Notes: a model not told the origin generated them from the sequence alone. A stretch of DNA of 64,000 nt from Deltaproteobacteria bacterium (GCA_016218815.1 JACRCX010000131.1:53094-117093), one strand, 5' to 3'; shown: positions 43,600-51,849, numbered from the stretch's first letter. Numbers and translations are program-made.

Positions 43600-44829
43600 C
43601 TACACCCCATCACCTTCCGGCGAGGGCGATGGCGAGTCGCCCAGCAGCTCGCGCGCCCATGGCGCCTTCCGTCCCTCCGGGAACTCGACCAGGTAGTCCT
43701 CCAGACAGGACCTCAGCTCCGGTGTCGTCCCGGATTGCTCCAGAACACGACACAGGTCGATCCGCGCCTCCTCGCGCAACGCCCCGGACGGATGCCGGTC
43801 CAGGTAACGCACCAGGGACTCGCGCGCGCATGCAGCGTCGCCCAGCAGCCCGCAGGTCCGCGCCAGGTCGATGAGCGCCGTCTCCTCGCGGCCACTACCC
43901 GCAGGCAGCTTCGCGAGAAGCTCCGTGAGCAGCTCCCGGGCCTCACCGTACCGCCGCGCCCGCAGCGCCTCTTCCGCCAGACGGTAGATCTCGTCCACGT
44001 CCAGCACCGCCACATCGCTGCCAGGAGGCGTCGCGTCGGCCGCGACGGGATGCTCGGCGACCGGCGACTGCGGCGGACTGGCCCGTACCGCGGACCCCGT
44101 CTCCAGGGCCGAGACCCCGGTCGGGGCGGCCGGCACCATCGCCGTGACCGGCGGGAAGAGACGTTCGTCGGGGAACAGGACCGCGAGGCGCTCCAGACGG
44201 TCCTTCGAAAGAAGCTCCGGCGCCGCGGCGCCCGCGCGCAACTGCTGCCCCTCCCCCACCACGATCGTCTGCCCCTCGCGGGTGACCTCAACCCGGCCGC
44301 GGAGGACATCCACGCCGGTCCCGCCGGCTTCCACGCTGACGGACAGCACCGTTCCCGTGATGGCCACCGTCGCCGCCGGCGTCTCGATCACCAGCCCCGA
44401 CCCGGAACCGACGCCGCGGAACTGCAGCGCCAGGATCCCCGAGGTGAGCACGACCCGCTCGGGCGACGGAAACGCCACCTCGGTCCCCGCGCAGGCGAAT
44501 GCCACCACGTCGGGGAACGGCTCCATCCGCCGCAGCTCGCTTGCGTCAGGGCCCCGCGAGGGCGTCTCGATCGCTCGTCCGGCGATCGGTGTCGCAGACT
44601 CGCCGGCGGCAGGCGACGGCTCTCCCCCGAACATCAGGGCGACGACGGCCGCGGCAATGCCGGCCGCCGCCAGCGCGATGGCCCCCTGGATGATCCGCCG
44701 CCGCCGGCGCATGCGGCGCACCGTCGCCATCATCTCCTCGAAGCTGGCCAGGCGTAGCGGCTCCAACGTGCGCCCCCGCTCCTGCATGGCCTCGATCAGT
44801 TCGTCCACGTCCTTGAACTCATCGGTCAT
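43600..44829 (-). CDS. FecR-like anti-sigma regulator with C-terminal TPR repeats
   Basis: A 409-residue protein. ATG 44829 is preferred over ATG 44835 because GGAGG lies 8 nt upstream of it. A cytoplasmic stub (LIEAMQERGRTLEPLRLASFEEM) precedes one transmembrane helix near residues 60-80 (GAIALAAAGIAAAVVALMFG). The periplasmic FecR domain spans about 105-220 (VLTSGILALQFRG, VAITGTVLSVSVEAGGTGVDVLRGRVEVT). The rest has TPR-like helices (AEEALRARRYGEARELLTEL). It overlaps the upstream ECF sigma gene by 11 nt, so it is the likely cognate membrane regulator of that sigma factor. Confidence 0.85.
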   Translation of the reverse strand: MTDEFKDVDELIEAMQERGRTLEPLRLASFEEMMATVRRMRRRRRIIQGAIALAAAGIAAAVVALMFGGEPSPAAGESATPIAGRAIETPSRGPDASELRRMEPFPDVVAFACAGTEVAFPSPERVVLTSGILALQFRGVGSGSGLVIETPAATVAITGTVLSVSVEAGGTGVDVLRGRVEVTREGQTIVVGEGQQLRAGAAAPELLSKDRLERLAVLFPDERLFPPVTAMVPAAPTGVSALETGSAVRASPPQSPVAEHPVAADATPPGSDVAVLDVDEIYRLAEEALRARRYGEARELLTELLAKLPAGSGREETALIDLARTCGLLGDAACARESLVRYLDRHPSGALREEARIDLCRVLEQSGTTPELRSCLEDYLVEFPEGRKAPWARELLGDSPSPSPEGDGV

Positions 44830-45502
44830 CGTCATCTCCTCCCCTCTCCCTCTCTGCGGCAGCAACGCACCGCGCGGGAGTCAGCCCGACAACGGCGTGG
44901 GCGGGCGTCGCGGCCCGGGGCGGCGTCGCGTCGCCGAGGCCCCTCTCTTCCAACTCCTGACGAAGCAGCACTCGCGCCCGGTAGGCCGAGTTCGCCACGG
45001 CCCGCGGCGTTCCTCCGATGGCCTTCGCGGCCTCGTAGGGCGGGTCGCCGTCCAGGTTCACCGCCACCAGGCACTCCAGCATCCGCGGCGGCAATCGTCG
45101 CGCCCCGTCGATCACGGCGAGCATCAGCTTCTTCCGGTCGACGACCTCATCCGGGCGCTCCGACGGCGGCGCGCCCAGGGCGAGCACGTTGCGCTTCGTC
45201 CGTTCGCGGTGGTTCGCGAGCTTCCGCCAGTCGCAAAACTGCCGGACGACGATCTTGCCGACCCACGAGGTGAACGAGCCGCTGCCGCGGTAGCGGGCCA
45301 GATTCAGGACAGCCCGGGCGCAGATGTCGTTGCCCAGATCCTCCAGCCCCGCCGCGCGGCCGGCCAACGTCAGCAGGCGGAAGCTCACGTAGTCCTGGAG
45401 CCGTGCGTAAACCCGGCGCAGCGCAGCCTCGTCGCCCGCCGCGGCAGCGGCGACCACGTCGCGCGGAATCGGGTCACTCGGTGGGCGCACGCGTCCTTTC
45501 AC
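44819..45502 (-). CDS. ECF-type RNA polymerase sigma factor
   Basis: About 227 residues. Region 2 is LTLAGRAAGLEDLGNDICAR with ARYRGSGSFTSWVGKIVVRQ and FCDWRK; region 4 is LPPRMLECLVAVNLDGDPPY and EAAKAIGGTPRAVANSAYRA. Candidate starts are TTG 45508, GTG 45502 and GTG 45490. The two GTGs are favoured because a promoter-like repeat (45505-45547) ends right before them, implying a leaderless or very short-leader mRNA. It overlaps the downstream FecR gene. The promoter repeat recurs before the lipoprotein gene at 46699, which suggests autoregulation and a common regulon. Confidence 0.85.
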   Translation of the reverse strand: MKGRVRPPSDPIPRDVVAAAAAGDEAALRRVYARLQDYVSFRLLTLAGRAAGLEDLGNDICARAVLNLARYRGSGSFTSWVGKIVVRQFCDWRKLANHRERTKRNVLALGAPPSERPDEVVDRKKLMLAVIDGARRLPPRMLECLVAVNLDGDPPYEAAKAIGGTPRAVANSAYRARVLLRQELEERGLGDATPPRAATPAHAVVGLTPARCVAAAERERGGDDDDR

Positions 45503-45504
45503 AA

Positions 45505-45547
45505 CCAATTAGACCGCCGATCTCGGCAAGTGTCGTCGTCGATTTCC
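45505..45547 (-). promoter_or_regulatory. ECF-like promoter repeat, copy 1 (before the sigma gene)
   Basis: Read on the minus strand, the site has GACACTT, a spacer containing the dyad GCCGAGATCGGC, and GTCTAA. GTCTAA matches the usual -10 of ECF promoters and GACACTT resembles GGAACTT-type -35 boxes. Spacing is about 2 bases shorter than usual. It matches copy 2 at 46600-46641 at 41 of 42 positions, in opposite orientation. Confidence 0.7.
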
Positions 45548-46536
45548 TAACTTAGTGGGATCCGGAGCTCCAGCCCGGCCGACGCTCGCCACCGGAGGTT
45601 GGACAGGTCCGCGATGATTCCCCCGCTGGTTACGGGGCCATAGCCCAGCGAATGGCCCTCGGTGAAGTACTCGACACCGAAGTCGAGCCGGAAGTCGAGC
45701 AGCCAGGCCAGGGGCACGACCAGCCCGCACCGCGCCCCAAGGCCGGCTCGCCAGCCGCCACCCCAGTCGGCACCCGAGGGCGACCACCGCTCGGCGATCA
45801 CCTCGAGGACGGCCTGGAGGTCCACCGGCCCCAGCGGGGCGTTCCACCCGCCCCCGATGGAAAGAGGCAGAGTTTCCAACAGATCCATCCCGGCCCCGAC
45901 GCCCAGGACCGTGAGAGCTCGAACGCCAAGGGCGATGATCCCGTTCCGCGCGAGGATGGCGCCGGCGAGGAATCCCGGACCGATCCCGATCGAAGCTTCA
46001 TCCGTGCGGTGGGTCAAACCACCCACCGACTCGAAGCCGACCACCAGGAAGAGGTCGACCTCCAACCCGGCCTCGTCGTCCTCCAGCGCCGCGTCGCCCT
46101 CCATCGCGTCCGCGCCTTCGGAGAACGGGATCGCCGCCGATGCCGCCTCGAACGCGCCGCGGATCTGGCTCCCGAGGATGTGCGCCGCGAGGCGCTCGAG
46201 GCCCCGCTCGCCCGCGTCCCCCGGCACCGGCCACGTCTGCGTGCTCGAGGCTCCGGTGTCGGTGTTGGTCAGGGTGGAAACGAGCATCTCGCCGTCGGTG
46301 CACAGCTCCGCCAGCCATGGCGTCGTGGCGCCCCCCTGGTCGTCCGGTACGATTCGCACCTGTGGAAAGCGAGCGCCGAACATGCCGATCACGGACTCCG
46401 CGTCCAGATTGCCGCAGACCCGGAGAACGACCACCGGTGCGAGGTCCGACTCGCCGGCAGACGCACCGCCGGGAGAAGCCCAACCCATCGTGAACACAGC
46501 CAATATGCCGAGCGGCGTCTTCAAGACCGGCTCCAC
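45547..46536 (-). CDS. Secreted protein with C-terminal barrel-like domain
   Basis: A 329-residue protein from GTG 46536 (start uncertain). A signal peptide is likely (LGILAVFTMGWASPGGASAG). Residues 30-130 form a soluble alpha/beta domain (VVVLRVCGNLDAESVIGMFG). The rest alternates hydrophobic and polar residues with a terminal ASAGLELRIPLS, as in outer-membrane barrels. The stop codon touches the promoter repeat of the sigma gene, and the 44-nt gap would allow read-through. It sits precisely between the two inverted promoter copies. No family is recognised. Confidence 0.65.
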   Translation of the reverse strand: MEPVLKTPLGILAVFTMGWASPGGASAGESDLAPVVVLRVCGNLDAESVIGMFGARFPQVRIVPDDQGGATTPWLAELCTDGEMLVSTLTNTDTGASSTQTWPVPGDAGERGLERLAAHILGSQIRGAFEAASAAIPFSEGADAMEGDAALEDDEAGLEVDLFLVVGFESVGGLTHRTDEASIGIGPGFLAGAILARNGIIALGVRALTVLGVGAGMDLLETLPLSIGGGWNAPLGPVDLQAVLEVIAERWSPSGADWGGGWRAGLGARCGLVVPLAWLLDFRLDFGVEYFTEGHSLGYGPVTSGGIIADLSNLRWRASAGLELRIPLS

Positions 46537-46599
46537 CCGCTGCGTCCGGCAGTCTGGCACGCGGAGGAGTGACGGATCAACAATCGACGCTCCAGCGCG

Positions 46600-46641
46600 G
46601 GAATCGACGACGACACTTGGCGAGATCGGCGGTCTAATTGG
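46600..46641 (+). promoter_or_regulatory. ECF-like promoter repeat, copy 2 (before the lipoprotein gene)
   Basis: Contains AATCGACGACGACACTTG and GTCTAATTGG exactly as in copy 1, with one base difference inside the spacer dyad. It ends 57 nt before ATG 46699, a normal leader length. High identity in non-coding DNA of unrelated flanks argues for function or recent duplication. Confidence 0.7.
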
Positions 46642-46698
46642 GTATGGGAGTCGTGCGTCGTGCGGACGAACACGTTGCGCAACCCGGGAGGGATGCCC

Positions 46699-48234
46699 AT
46701 GACGGCAAGAAATTGTCGGATTCCGGTGGTGTTGGTCGTGGTCCTGGCGGTGCCGGGCTGCAGCCACACCTACATCGACCTCAACCCGGACGTGTCGCGG
46801 GAGGACGCGGCCACAGACGACGGTGCCGTCGGCGACGGCCAGGACTCCGACGTCCGCGACGGTGAAGCCGAAGCGGCCGACGCCTCGGACGGGGACGGCG
46901 CAGACGCGGTCATCCTGCCTCCACCGCCCTGCGGCAACGGCGTGGTCGACGACGGGGAGGAGTGCGACGACGGCAACCGGCTGAACCGCGACGGCTGCAC
47001 CTGGGACTGCCTGCTGGGTCCCGGCGCTCCGGTCGGACCGCGCGATCCGACCGCGCGACCGTACGTCGTCGAGGGACCGCCCGTCGTCCTGCCGGCCGTC
47101 GTGAGCCCGACGGCCGGGCAATTCGGAGGCATGGGCTTGTCCTCGATGGACGATGGGACCCTGGTCGCAGCCTGGCACCGACCGGACTCGCCGCTTGGAC
47201 CTTCCGAAGCGATCCTGTCGCGCTTCCTGCTGGCCGACGGCACGCTTGCTCGCGCGGATGTGGACATCAGCCTCGCGTCGGGGTCGCGGGCTTCCAGCCC
47301 TGCCAGGGCGGCCCGGGCGACCGATTTCCTGCTGGCATGGCGGGCCGGAGCGGATGGGATGTGGCGTGCGCGCCTCACGGTCGGCAGCGGGCTCGTCGAG
47401 GCGGCAACGCTGCTGCTGGATTCCCCCGACTCCGACCTCCCAGCGCTCGCCGCGCATCCCACGGGCTACACCATGGCCTGGTACGAGGGCACGGACACCG
47501 TTCCTTGCGTCCACGATGGTGCCGGCCCAAGTCGAATCCTCCTCGGTCGCCTGGAACCCGACGGCTCTCTCGATACGTCGCAGGCCCCGATCGAACTCGA
47601 GGCCGAACTGGCAGCGTGGACCTCTCCGCAACTTGCGAGCGGCGCCGACTCCACGGTTGGTCTCCTCTGGTGGCGAGCCGCCCTGGAGCCCGGTCCTGGT
47701 TGCACGCTGCGCTTCGGCACCGCTGATGCTGCGCTGAGGACCGTCGCCGACGGTGGAGTCGTCGGGTCCGCCGAGTCGGCGCACATCGTCGATGCCGAAG
47801 ACGCGTACCGGACGGTCTGGCGCAGAGGGTCCGCCGATGGATCGATCGGTGTCGGGTTCGCGGCGTTCGACCGCGGAGCGATGCTCCTCGACGCACCGAC
47901 CACCTGCGAGCTGTCCTTCGCGTCGTTCTACGGCGACGAGGATCTGGCCGCCGGTGACCATGGTCTTGTCGCCGTCGTTCCGGTGTACGACGACACGACC
48001 GGCCGGCACCTCGTCTTCGTCCGCACCGACCTCATGGGCCGCACGGGGGACAGCTCGTGCGGAGCGATCGAGGTGGACCCGTCGTGCACTGCCGATCGCG
48101 GCTGCGAACCGGGACCGTTCGGCGTGGCCTGGGCCGGCGACGCGTTCGTCGTCGTCTACTTCGTCACCCTCGACCCGTCCGGTCCGTCGCCGACGACGGA
48201 GATGCGATTGGCGCGCCTGCTACCGGCGCCGTAG
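46699..48234 (+). CDS. Secreted protein with a Myxococcus cysteine-rich repeat
   Basis: A 511-residue protein. ATG 46699 has GGGAGGG 7 nt upstream. The signal peptide ends near VVLAVPGCSH; lipidation at that Cys is possible. An acidic Asp/Ala-rich linker (residues 28-70) leads to CGNGVVDDGEECDDGN and RDGCTWDC, the Myxococcus disulfide repeat. The rest consists of repeated beta-propeller-like units (TLVAAWHRPDSPLG, FLLAWRAGADGMWR, GYTMAWYEGTD, DAFVVVYFVTLD). It is probably cell-surface and under control of the ECF-like promoter. Confidence 0.75.
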   Translation: MTARNCRIPVVLVVVLAVPGCSHTYIDLNPDVSREDAATDDGAVGDGQDSDVRDGEAEAADASDGDGADAVILPPPPCGNGVVDDGEECDDGNRLNRDGCTWDCLLGPGAPVGPRDPTARPYVVEGPPVVLPAVVSPTAGQFGGMGLSSMDDGTLVAAWHRPDSPLGPSEAILSRFLLADGTLARADVDISLASGSRASSPARAARATDFLLAWRAGADGMWRARLTVGSGLVEAATLLLDSPDSDLPALAAHPTGYTMAWYEGTDTVPCVHDGAGPSRILLGRLEPDGSLDTSQAPIELEAELAAWTSPQLASGADSTVGLLWWRAALEPGPGCTLRFGTADAALRTVADGGVVGSAESAHIVDAEDAYRTVWRRGSADGSIGVGFAAFDRGAMLLDAPTTCELSFASFYGDEDLAAGDHGLVAVVPVYDDTTGRHLVFVRTDLMGRTGDSSCGAIEVDPSCTADRGCEPGPFGVAWAGDAFVVVYFVTLDPSGPSPTTEMRLARLLPAP

Positions 48235-48266
48235 GACGAACGGGAGGCGAGAGAAGGGAGGGCCCG

Positions 48267-49520
48267 ATGGAGGAGTGCGTGGTACAGTCCCAAGGCGAGA
48301 CGCGAGGGTTGGGCGGCGCCCGGGTGCTGGTCGTCGATGACGACGACGCCGGTCGACGCGTCAGCGCGCAGATTCTCTCGAGGGCCGGCGCCGTGGTCGC
48401 CGAAGCGACGGGCGGGAGGGAGGCCATCGATGCCGTTGGCCGCCAGCCGTTCGACGTCGTCCTGTGCGACCTCGTGATGCCCGACGCCGACGGCATCGAC
48501 GTGTTGCGCGCCATCCGCGACCGTGACCTCGACATCGCCGTCGTCCTCATCACCGGTGCTCCCAACGTCACCACGGCCGTGGCTGCGCTGCGCCTGGGCG
48601 CCCTGGACTACCTCTCCAAACCCGAGCCGGTGGACCACCTGCGCGAGGTGGTGGCCCGGGCAGCGCGCATCGGACGCCTGGCACGCGCCAGGCGGGAGGC
48701 GTTGGCCGCGGGCGGCCGGACCTCACCCGGGCCCACGGGCGGACCCGAGCTCGGTGGCGCTCTCGACCGGGCGCTGGAGTCGTTGTGGATGGCGTTCCAG
48801 CCGATCGTCCGGCGCGACGGCACCCTCTACGGCTACGAGGCCCTGATGCGCACGAAGGAGCCGTCGCTGCCCCACCCCGGGGCGGTACTGGACGCGGCCG
48901 AGCGGCTCGGGCGGATCGGCGAGGTCGGTCGGCGCACGCGCGAGGCGACGGCGTCGCGGATCGGCGGTGCGGCCGAGGGGACGTTGATCTTCCTCAACTT
49001 GCACGCCAGCGACCTGGCCGACCCGGACCTGCGCCGCGACGATACCCGGCTCGCGTTGGCGGCAAGGCGGGTGGTCCTGGAGGTGACTGAGCGCGCTTCG
49101 CTCGACCAGGTCGAGAATCCCAGCGGCGCCATCGCCGCGCTGCGCGAGCGCGGCTTCCGCATCGCGGTGGACGACCTGGGCGCCGGGTACGCCGGCCTCT
49201 CGGCCTTCACGCAGCTCGCGCCCGACGTCGCCAAGCTCGACATGTCCCTCGTGCGCGGCGTGGACACCGACGAGCGGCGCGCGCGAGTGGTCGGATCGAT
49301 CACGTCCCTGTGCCACGAGCTGAACGTGCTGGTCGTCGCGGAGGGCGTGGAGACGGTGGCCGAGCGCGACGCGCTCCTGGGCCTTGGCTGCGACCTCTTC
49401 CAGGGATACCTCATCGCGCGGCCGGCGGAGCCCTTCCCGACGCACGCGTGGCCGGGGCCGGGCACGCAGGCGGGCAAGCAGCTCGAGCTGGGAGGGGAGG
49501 GTGGTACGGTCGGACGGTAG
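48267..49520 (+). CDS. Response regulator with EAL c-di-GMP phosphodiesterase output
   Basis: A 417-residue protein. The receiver domain spans about 20-140: VLVVDDDDAGRR, the phospho-acceptor Asp in VVLCDLVMPDADG, Thr in LITGAP and Lys in YLSKPEP. The EAL domain spans about 165-395: GYEALMRTKEP, FLNLHASDL, LEVTERASL, AVDDLGAGYAGLSAF, KLDMSLVRGV and VAEGVETVAE. Metal and catalytic residues (Glu, Asn, Glu, Asp-Asp, Lys, Glu) are all present, so active c-di-GMP hydrolysis is expected. No sensor kinase is adjacent. A small LuxR protein gene follows and may share a transcript. Confidence 0.93.
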   Translation: MEECVVQSQGETRGLGGARVLVVDDDDAGRRVSAQILSRAGAVVAEATGGREAIDAVGRQPFDVVLCDLVMPDADGIDVLRAIRDRDLDIAVVLITGAPNVTTAVAALRLGALDYLSKPEPVDHLREVVARAARIGRLARARREALAAGGRTSPGPTGGPELGGALDRALESLWMAFQPIVRRDGTLYGYEALMRTKEPSLPHPGAVLDAAERLGRIGEVGRRTREATASRIGGAAEGTLIFLNLHASDLADPDLRRDDTRLALAARRVVLEVTERASLDQVENPSGAIAALRERGFRIAVDDLGAGYAGLSAFTQLAPDVAKLDMSLVRGVDTDERRARVVGSITSLCHELNVLVVAEGVETVAERDALLGLGCDLFQGYLIARPAEPFPTHAWPGPGTQAGKQLELGGEGGTVGR

Positions 49521-49541
49521 GGCGGTGGAGCGGTAGAGCGG

Positions 49542-49931
49542 GTGAGGGAGGAGGGGAGGGCAACCAATGATCGACCAGAACGGGCGGGGCAGGCGACGCG
49601 GGGGGGGGGGGCGAATTCTGTGCCTGATGCGGATGGCCAGGACGGACGCGGCAAGCCGGACGCGGTGGGCTCGGACGGCGAAGCGATCGCACCCGATCCC
49701 GTGACGATCAGCCCGTGGTCACCCCTCACGCCGCACGAACTCCGGCTCGTTCGTCTGGCTGCGGGCGGGGCCGCGAACAAGGACATCGCAGCCGTTCTTC
49801 GTATCTCGCCGCAGACGGTGAAGAACGAGTTGCGACACGTCTTCGCCAAGCTCGGCGTTCGGTCGCGGAAGTACCTTGCCGCGCTGATTCCCTGGCTGAC
49901 GGCCGTGGGTGGCGACGAGGGAGAGCCGTGA
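49542..49931 (+). CDS. Small LuxR-type HTH protein with a G12 tract in its 5' part
   Basis: The C-terminal 75 residues are a LuxR/NarL DNA-binding domain: LTPHELRLVRLAAGG, KDIAAVLRISPQTVKNELRH and VFAKLGVRSRKYLAALIPWL. The start is ambiguous. GTG 49542 reads through in frame. ATG 49567 has a far better ribosome site (GGAGGG, 6-nt spacing) but is out of frame with the HTH unless the G12 run at 49600-49611 gains one or loses two bases. GTG 49621 after the tract is a third option. The protein has no receiver domain and may work with the response regulator upstream. Confidence 0.7.
   Translation: MREEGRATNDRPERAGQATRGGGANSVPDADGQDGRGKPDAVGSDGEAIAPDPVTISPWSPLTPHELRLVRLAAGGAANKDIAAVLRISPQTVKNELRHVFAKLGVRSRKYLAALIPWLTAVGGDEGEP
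49600..49611 (+). repeat. G12 homopolymer inside the LuxR gene
   Basis: Twelve consecutive G residues lie between a strong ribosome-site/ATG and the HTH-coding part. Tracts of this length slip readily during replication. Confidence 0.95.
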
Positions 49932-50005
49932 CCACCGCGGTCCGAACGCCAACGCGTTCCGGCCAGGCCATCGCCCTCTGCGGGGTACTAGTACCTCGCG
50001 GATCG

Positions 50006-50033
50006 TTGACTGCCCGGCGCCGTCTGGTACCTT
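50006..50033 (+). promoter_or_regulatory. Possible sigma-70 promoter before the structured leader
   Basis: TTGACT and TACCTT are separated by 16 bp. The -35 is good and the -10 poor. If used, the leader to ATG 50375 would be about 335 nt. Visual match only. Confidence 0.3.
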
Positions 50034-50145
50034 GCCATGCTAGGGAACGAGCAGCACCGGTGGCAGGGCGGGGATGAGTTGATGTCGGGCAACAACCGGT
50101 TGGCTGGCCACAAGAGCACGTCCAAGAGCAACGGCACCCTGCCTG

Positions 50146-50319
50146 CCGTGGGACCCACGGTCGGTGGTCCGACCTCGGACCCGAGGGTGTGGGGGCCTCC
50201 GGAAACCTGCACTTGCGTGAAGGCACCTTGGCGGGAACCAAGAAACCGGAGGCCCCCGCGCTGGAAATTATGCGCGTTGGCCTCGTTTGACGCAAGCTGG
50301 TGCGACACGCGCAGCTTGC
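50146..50319 (+). ncRNA. Highly structured leader candidate (five consecutive hairpins)
   Basis: Stems in order: CCGTGGG/CCCACGG (50146-50160), GTCGG/CCGAC, CCTCGG/CCGAGG, a 12-bp stem GGGGGCCTCCGG/CCGGAGGCCCCC (50190-50201 with 50246-50257) enclosing CTTGG/CCAAG, and GCAAGCTG/CAGCTTGC (50292-50299 with 50312-50319). The intergenic DNA 49932-50374 contains no gene that I can support. It lies upstream of the beta-roll surface protein and could be a 5' regulatory RNA. It matches no riboswitch that I know. Confidence 0.45.
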
Positions 50320-50374
50320 TTCGGTGGCCGGCCGGGCGGGATCATCCTCCTGCCCCGGTCGACGAGTGGAGTCA

Positions 50375-51778
50375 ATGATGAAGATCAAGAACGTGTCGTG
50401 GTGGACCTTGGGATTCGCGATCGCCGTGGCGATCGTGCCGCGCCACAGCCAGGCGGAAGACTGGACGACCGGTGGAAACGACGTAACGCAGGGAACGGAG
50501 TACCTGGGATCGACCAACGCGGCGTACGTCGAATTCAGGGCAGACGAGGTGCATGCCCTTCGGCTGGTGCCCACCGCTGGGACGCCGCAGGTGATCGGAG
50601 GCTACTCCGGCAACACGGCGAGCACGTACGTAGGAGCGACGATCGGCGGCGGCGGAACGTACCTGTACGTCAACTCGGTCAGCGGGGATTACGGGACCGT
50701 CGGAGGGGGGAGAGCGAACGGCACCGCAGCGTATGGCGTGGTCGGTGGCGGGTACAACAACGCCGCCGACGCGTCGTACGCGGCGGTCGGTGGTGGGTAC
50801 TTCAACGACGTGGAGAACTCGTATTCGTTCATCGGCGGTGGGTACTCGAACCTCGTGACCAACACGTACGCGACGATCTGCGGCGGGGACGACAACGCGG
50901 CCAGCGCGAGCTACGCCTCGATCGGTGGAGGGTCGAGCAACCAGGTTTCCGTAAACGCCGGGACGATCGCCGGTGGGAACAACAACACGGTGAGTACGTA
51001 CTCCGGAGGCGCCATCGGCGGCGGCGCATACAACACGGCGAGCGGCAGCTACTCGGTCGTGGCGGGCGGATACCACAATGAGGCGAGCGGCTCCTACGCG
51101 GCGGTGGCCGGCGGCACGTATTGCGCGGCCGCGAGCTACAGCTTCGCCGCCGGCCGCCGGGCGAAGGCCGACGACACGGGTTGTTTCATGTGGGGCGACA
51201 GCACGGATGCCGACGTGGCCTGTCCCGGCTCCAACACGTTCAACGCCCGGGCGGCAGGCTTCTGGTTCGGTTCGACCTCTTCGCCGGCCCACACCGCCGG
51301 GCATCTGATTGATACCTCGGCCGGGGCCTACTTGACGACTGGAGGGGCCTGGACCGACTACTCCGATCCCGCCGGGAAGCACGAGATCGTGGCCGTGGAA
51401 CCGTCCGAGGTACTCGCGACGCTGCGCGATCTTCCGCTGTCGCAGTGGAGCTATGTGGCCGACCCGCCCGGCGTGCGCCACCTCGGGCCGATGGCCGACG
51501 ACTTCCACACGCTTTTCGGGCTGGGCGAGGGGAACGGAATAGCGGCGCTCGATTCGGCCGGCGTGGCGCTGGCGTCCGTCCAAGCGCTGGATCGCATGAT
51601 CCAGGATCGGTTCGCACACCTGAGCCGGCTCGAGGCGAGGCTGGCCCAGTTGGAGCGTGCCCGGCCGAGCGGCTCGGCCAGGAACGCGGCCCTGCCGTGG
51701 CTCATCGGCGCCATCCTGGTGGGCGCCGGCTTGGCGGCACCTGCGCTGCGCCGCAGGCGGGGCGGAGGTCGGTCGTAG
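50375..51778 (+). CDS. Beta-roll (YadA-head-like) surface protein with S74 chaperone domain
   Basis: A 467-residue protein from ATG 50375 with a signal peptide (AIAVAIVPRHSQAED). Residues about 75-265 contain roughly a dozen repeats of the form xxVGGGxxNxAxxxYA (GVVGGGYNNAADASYAAVGG, AAVAGGTYCAAASYSF), as in YadA/Hia head beta-rolls. Residues about 325-415 are an intramolecular chaperone/peptidase S74 domain; YSDPAGKHEI supplies the Ser and Lys of the autocleavage dyad. A coiled-coil helix (LEARLAQLERA) and a terminal hydrophobic helix plus RRRR follow (APALRRRRGG), an MYXO-CTERM/PEP-CTERM-like sorting tail. Such proteins trimerise. Confidence 0.8.
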   Translation: MMKIKNVSWWTLGFAIAVAIVPRHSQAEDWTTGGNDVTQGTEYLGSTNAAYVEFRADEVHALRLVPTAGTPQVIGGYSGNTASTYVGATIGGGGTYLYVNSVSGDYGTVGGGRANGTAAYGVVGGGYNNAADASYAAVGGGYFNDVENSYSFIGGGYSNLVTNTYATICGGDDNAASASYASIGGGSSNQVSVNAGTIAGGNNNTVSTYSGGAIGGGAYNTASGSYSVVAGGYHNEASGSYAAVAGGTYCAAASYSFAAGRRAKADDTGCFMWGDSTDADVACPGSNTFNARAAGFWFGSTSSPAHTAGHLIDTSAGAYLTTGGAWTDYSDPAGKHEIVAVEPSEVLATLRDLPLSQWSYVADPPGVRHLGPMADDFHTLFGLGEGNGIAALDSAGVALASVQALDRMIQDRFAHLSRLEARLAQLERARPSGSARNAALPWLIGAILVGAGLAAPALRRRRGGGRS

Positions 51779-51849
51779 TTCGCCGTGAAGACGGGAGCGG
51801 CGAGACGGTCGGGCCCCCGGCTGCCTCGCCGCGCCGCTCCGGAGGAGTC

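Noticed and set aside
50190..50257. c-di-GMP (GEMM) riboswitch
   Set aside because: The conserved GEMM core sequences are not present; only stems are seen.
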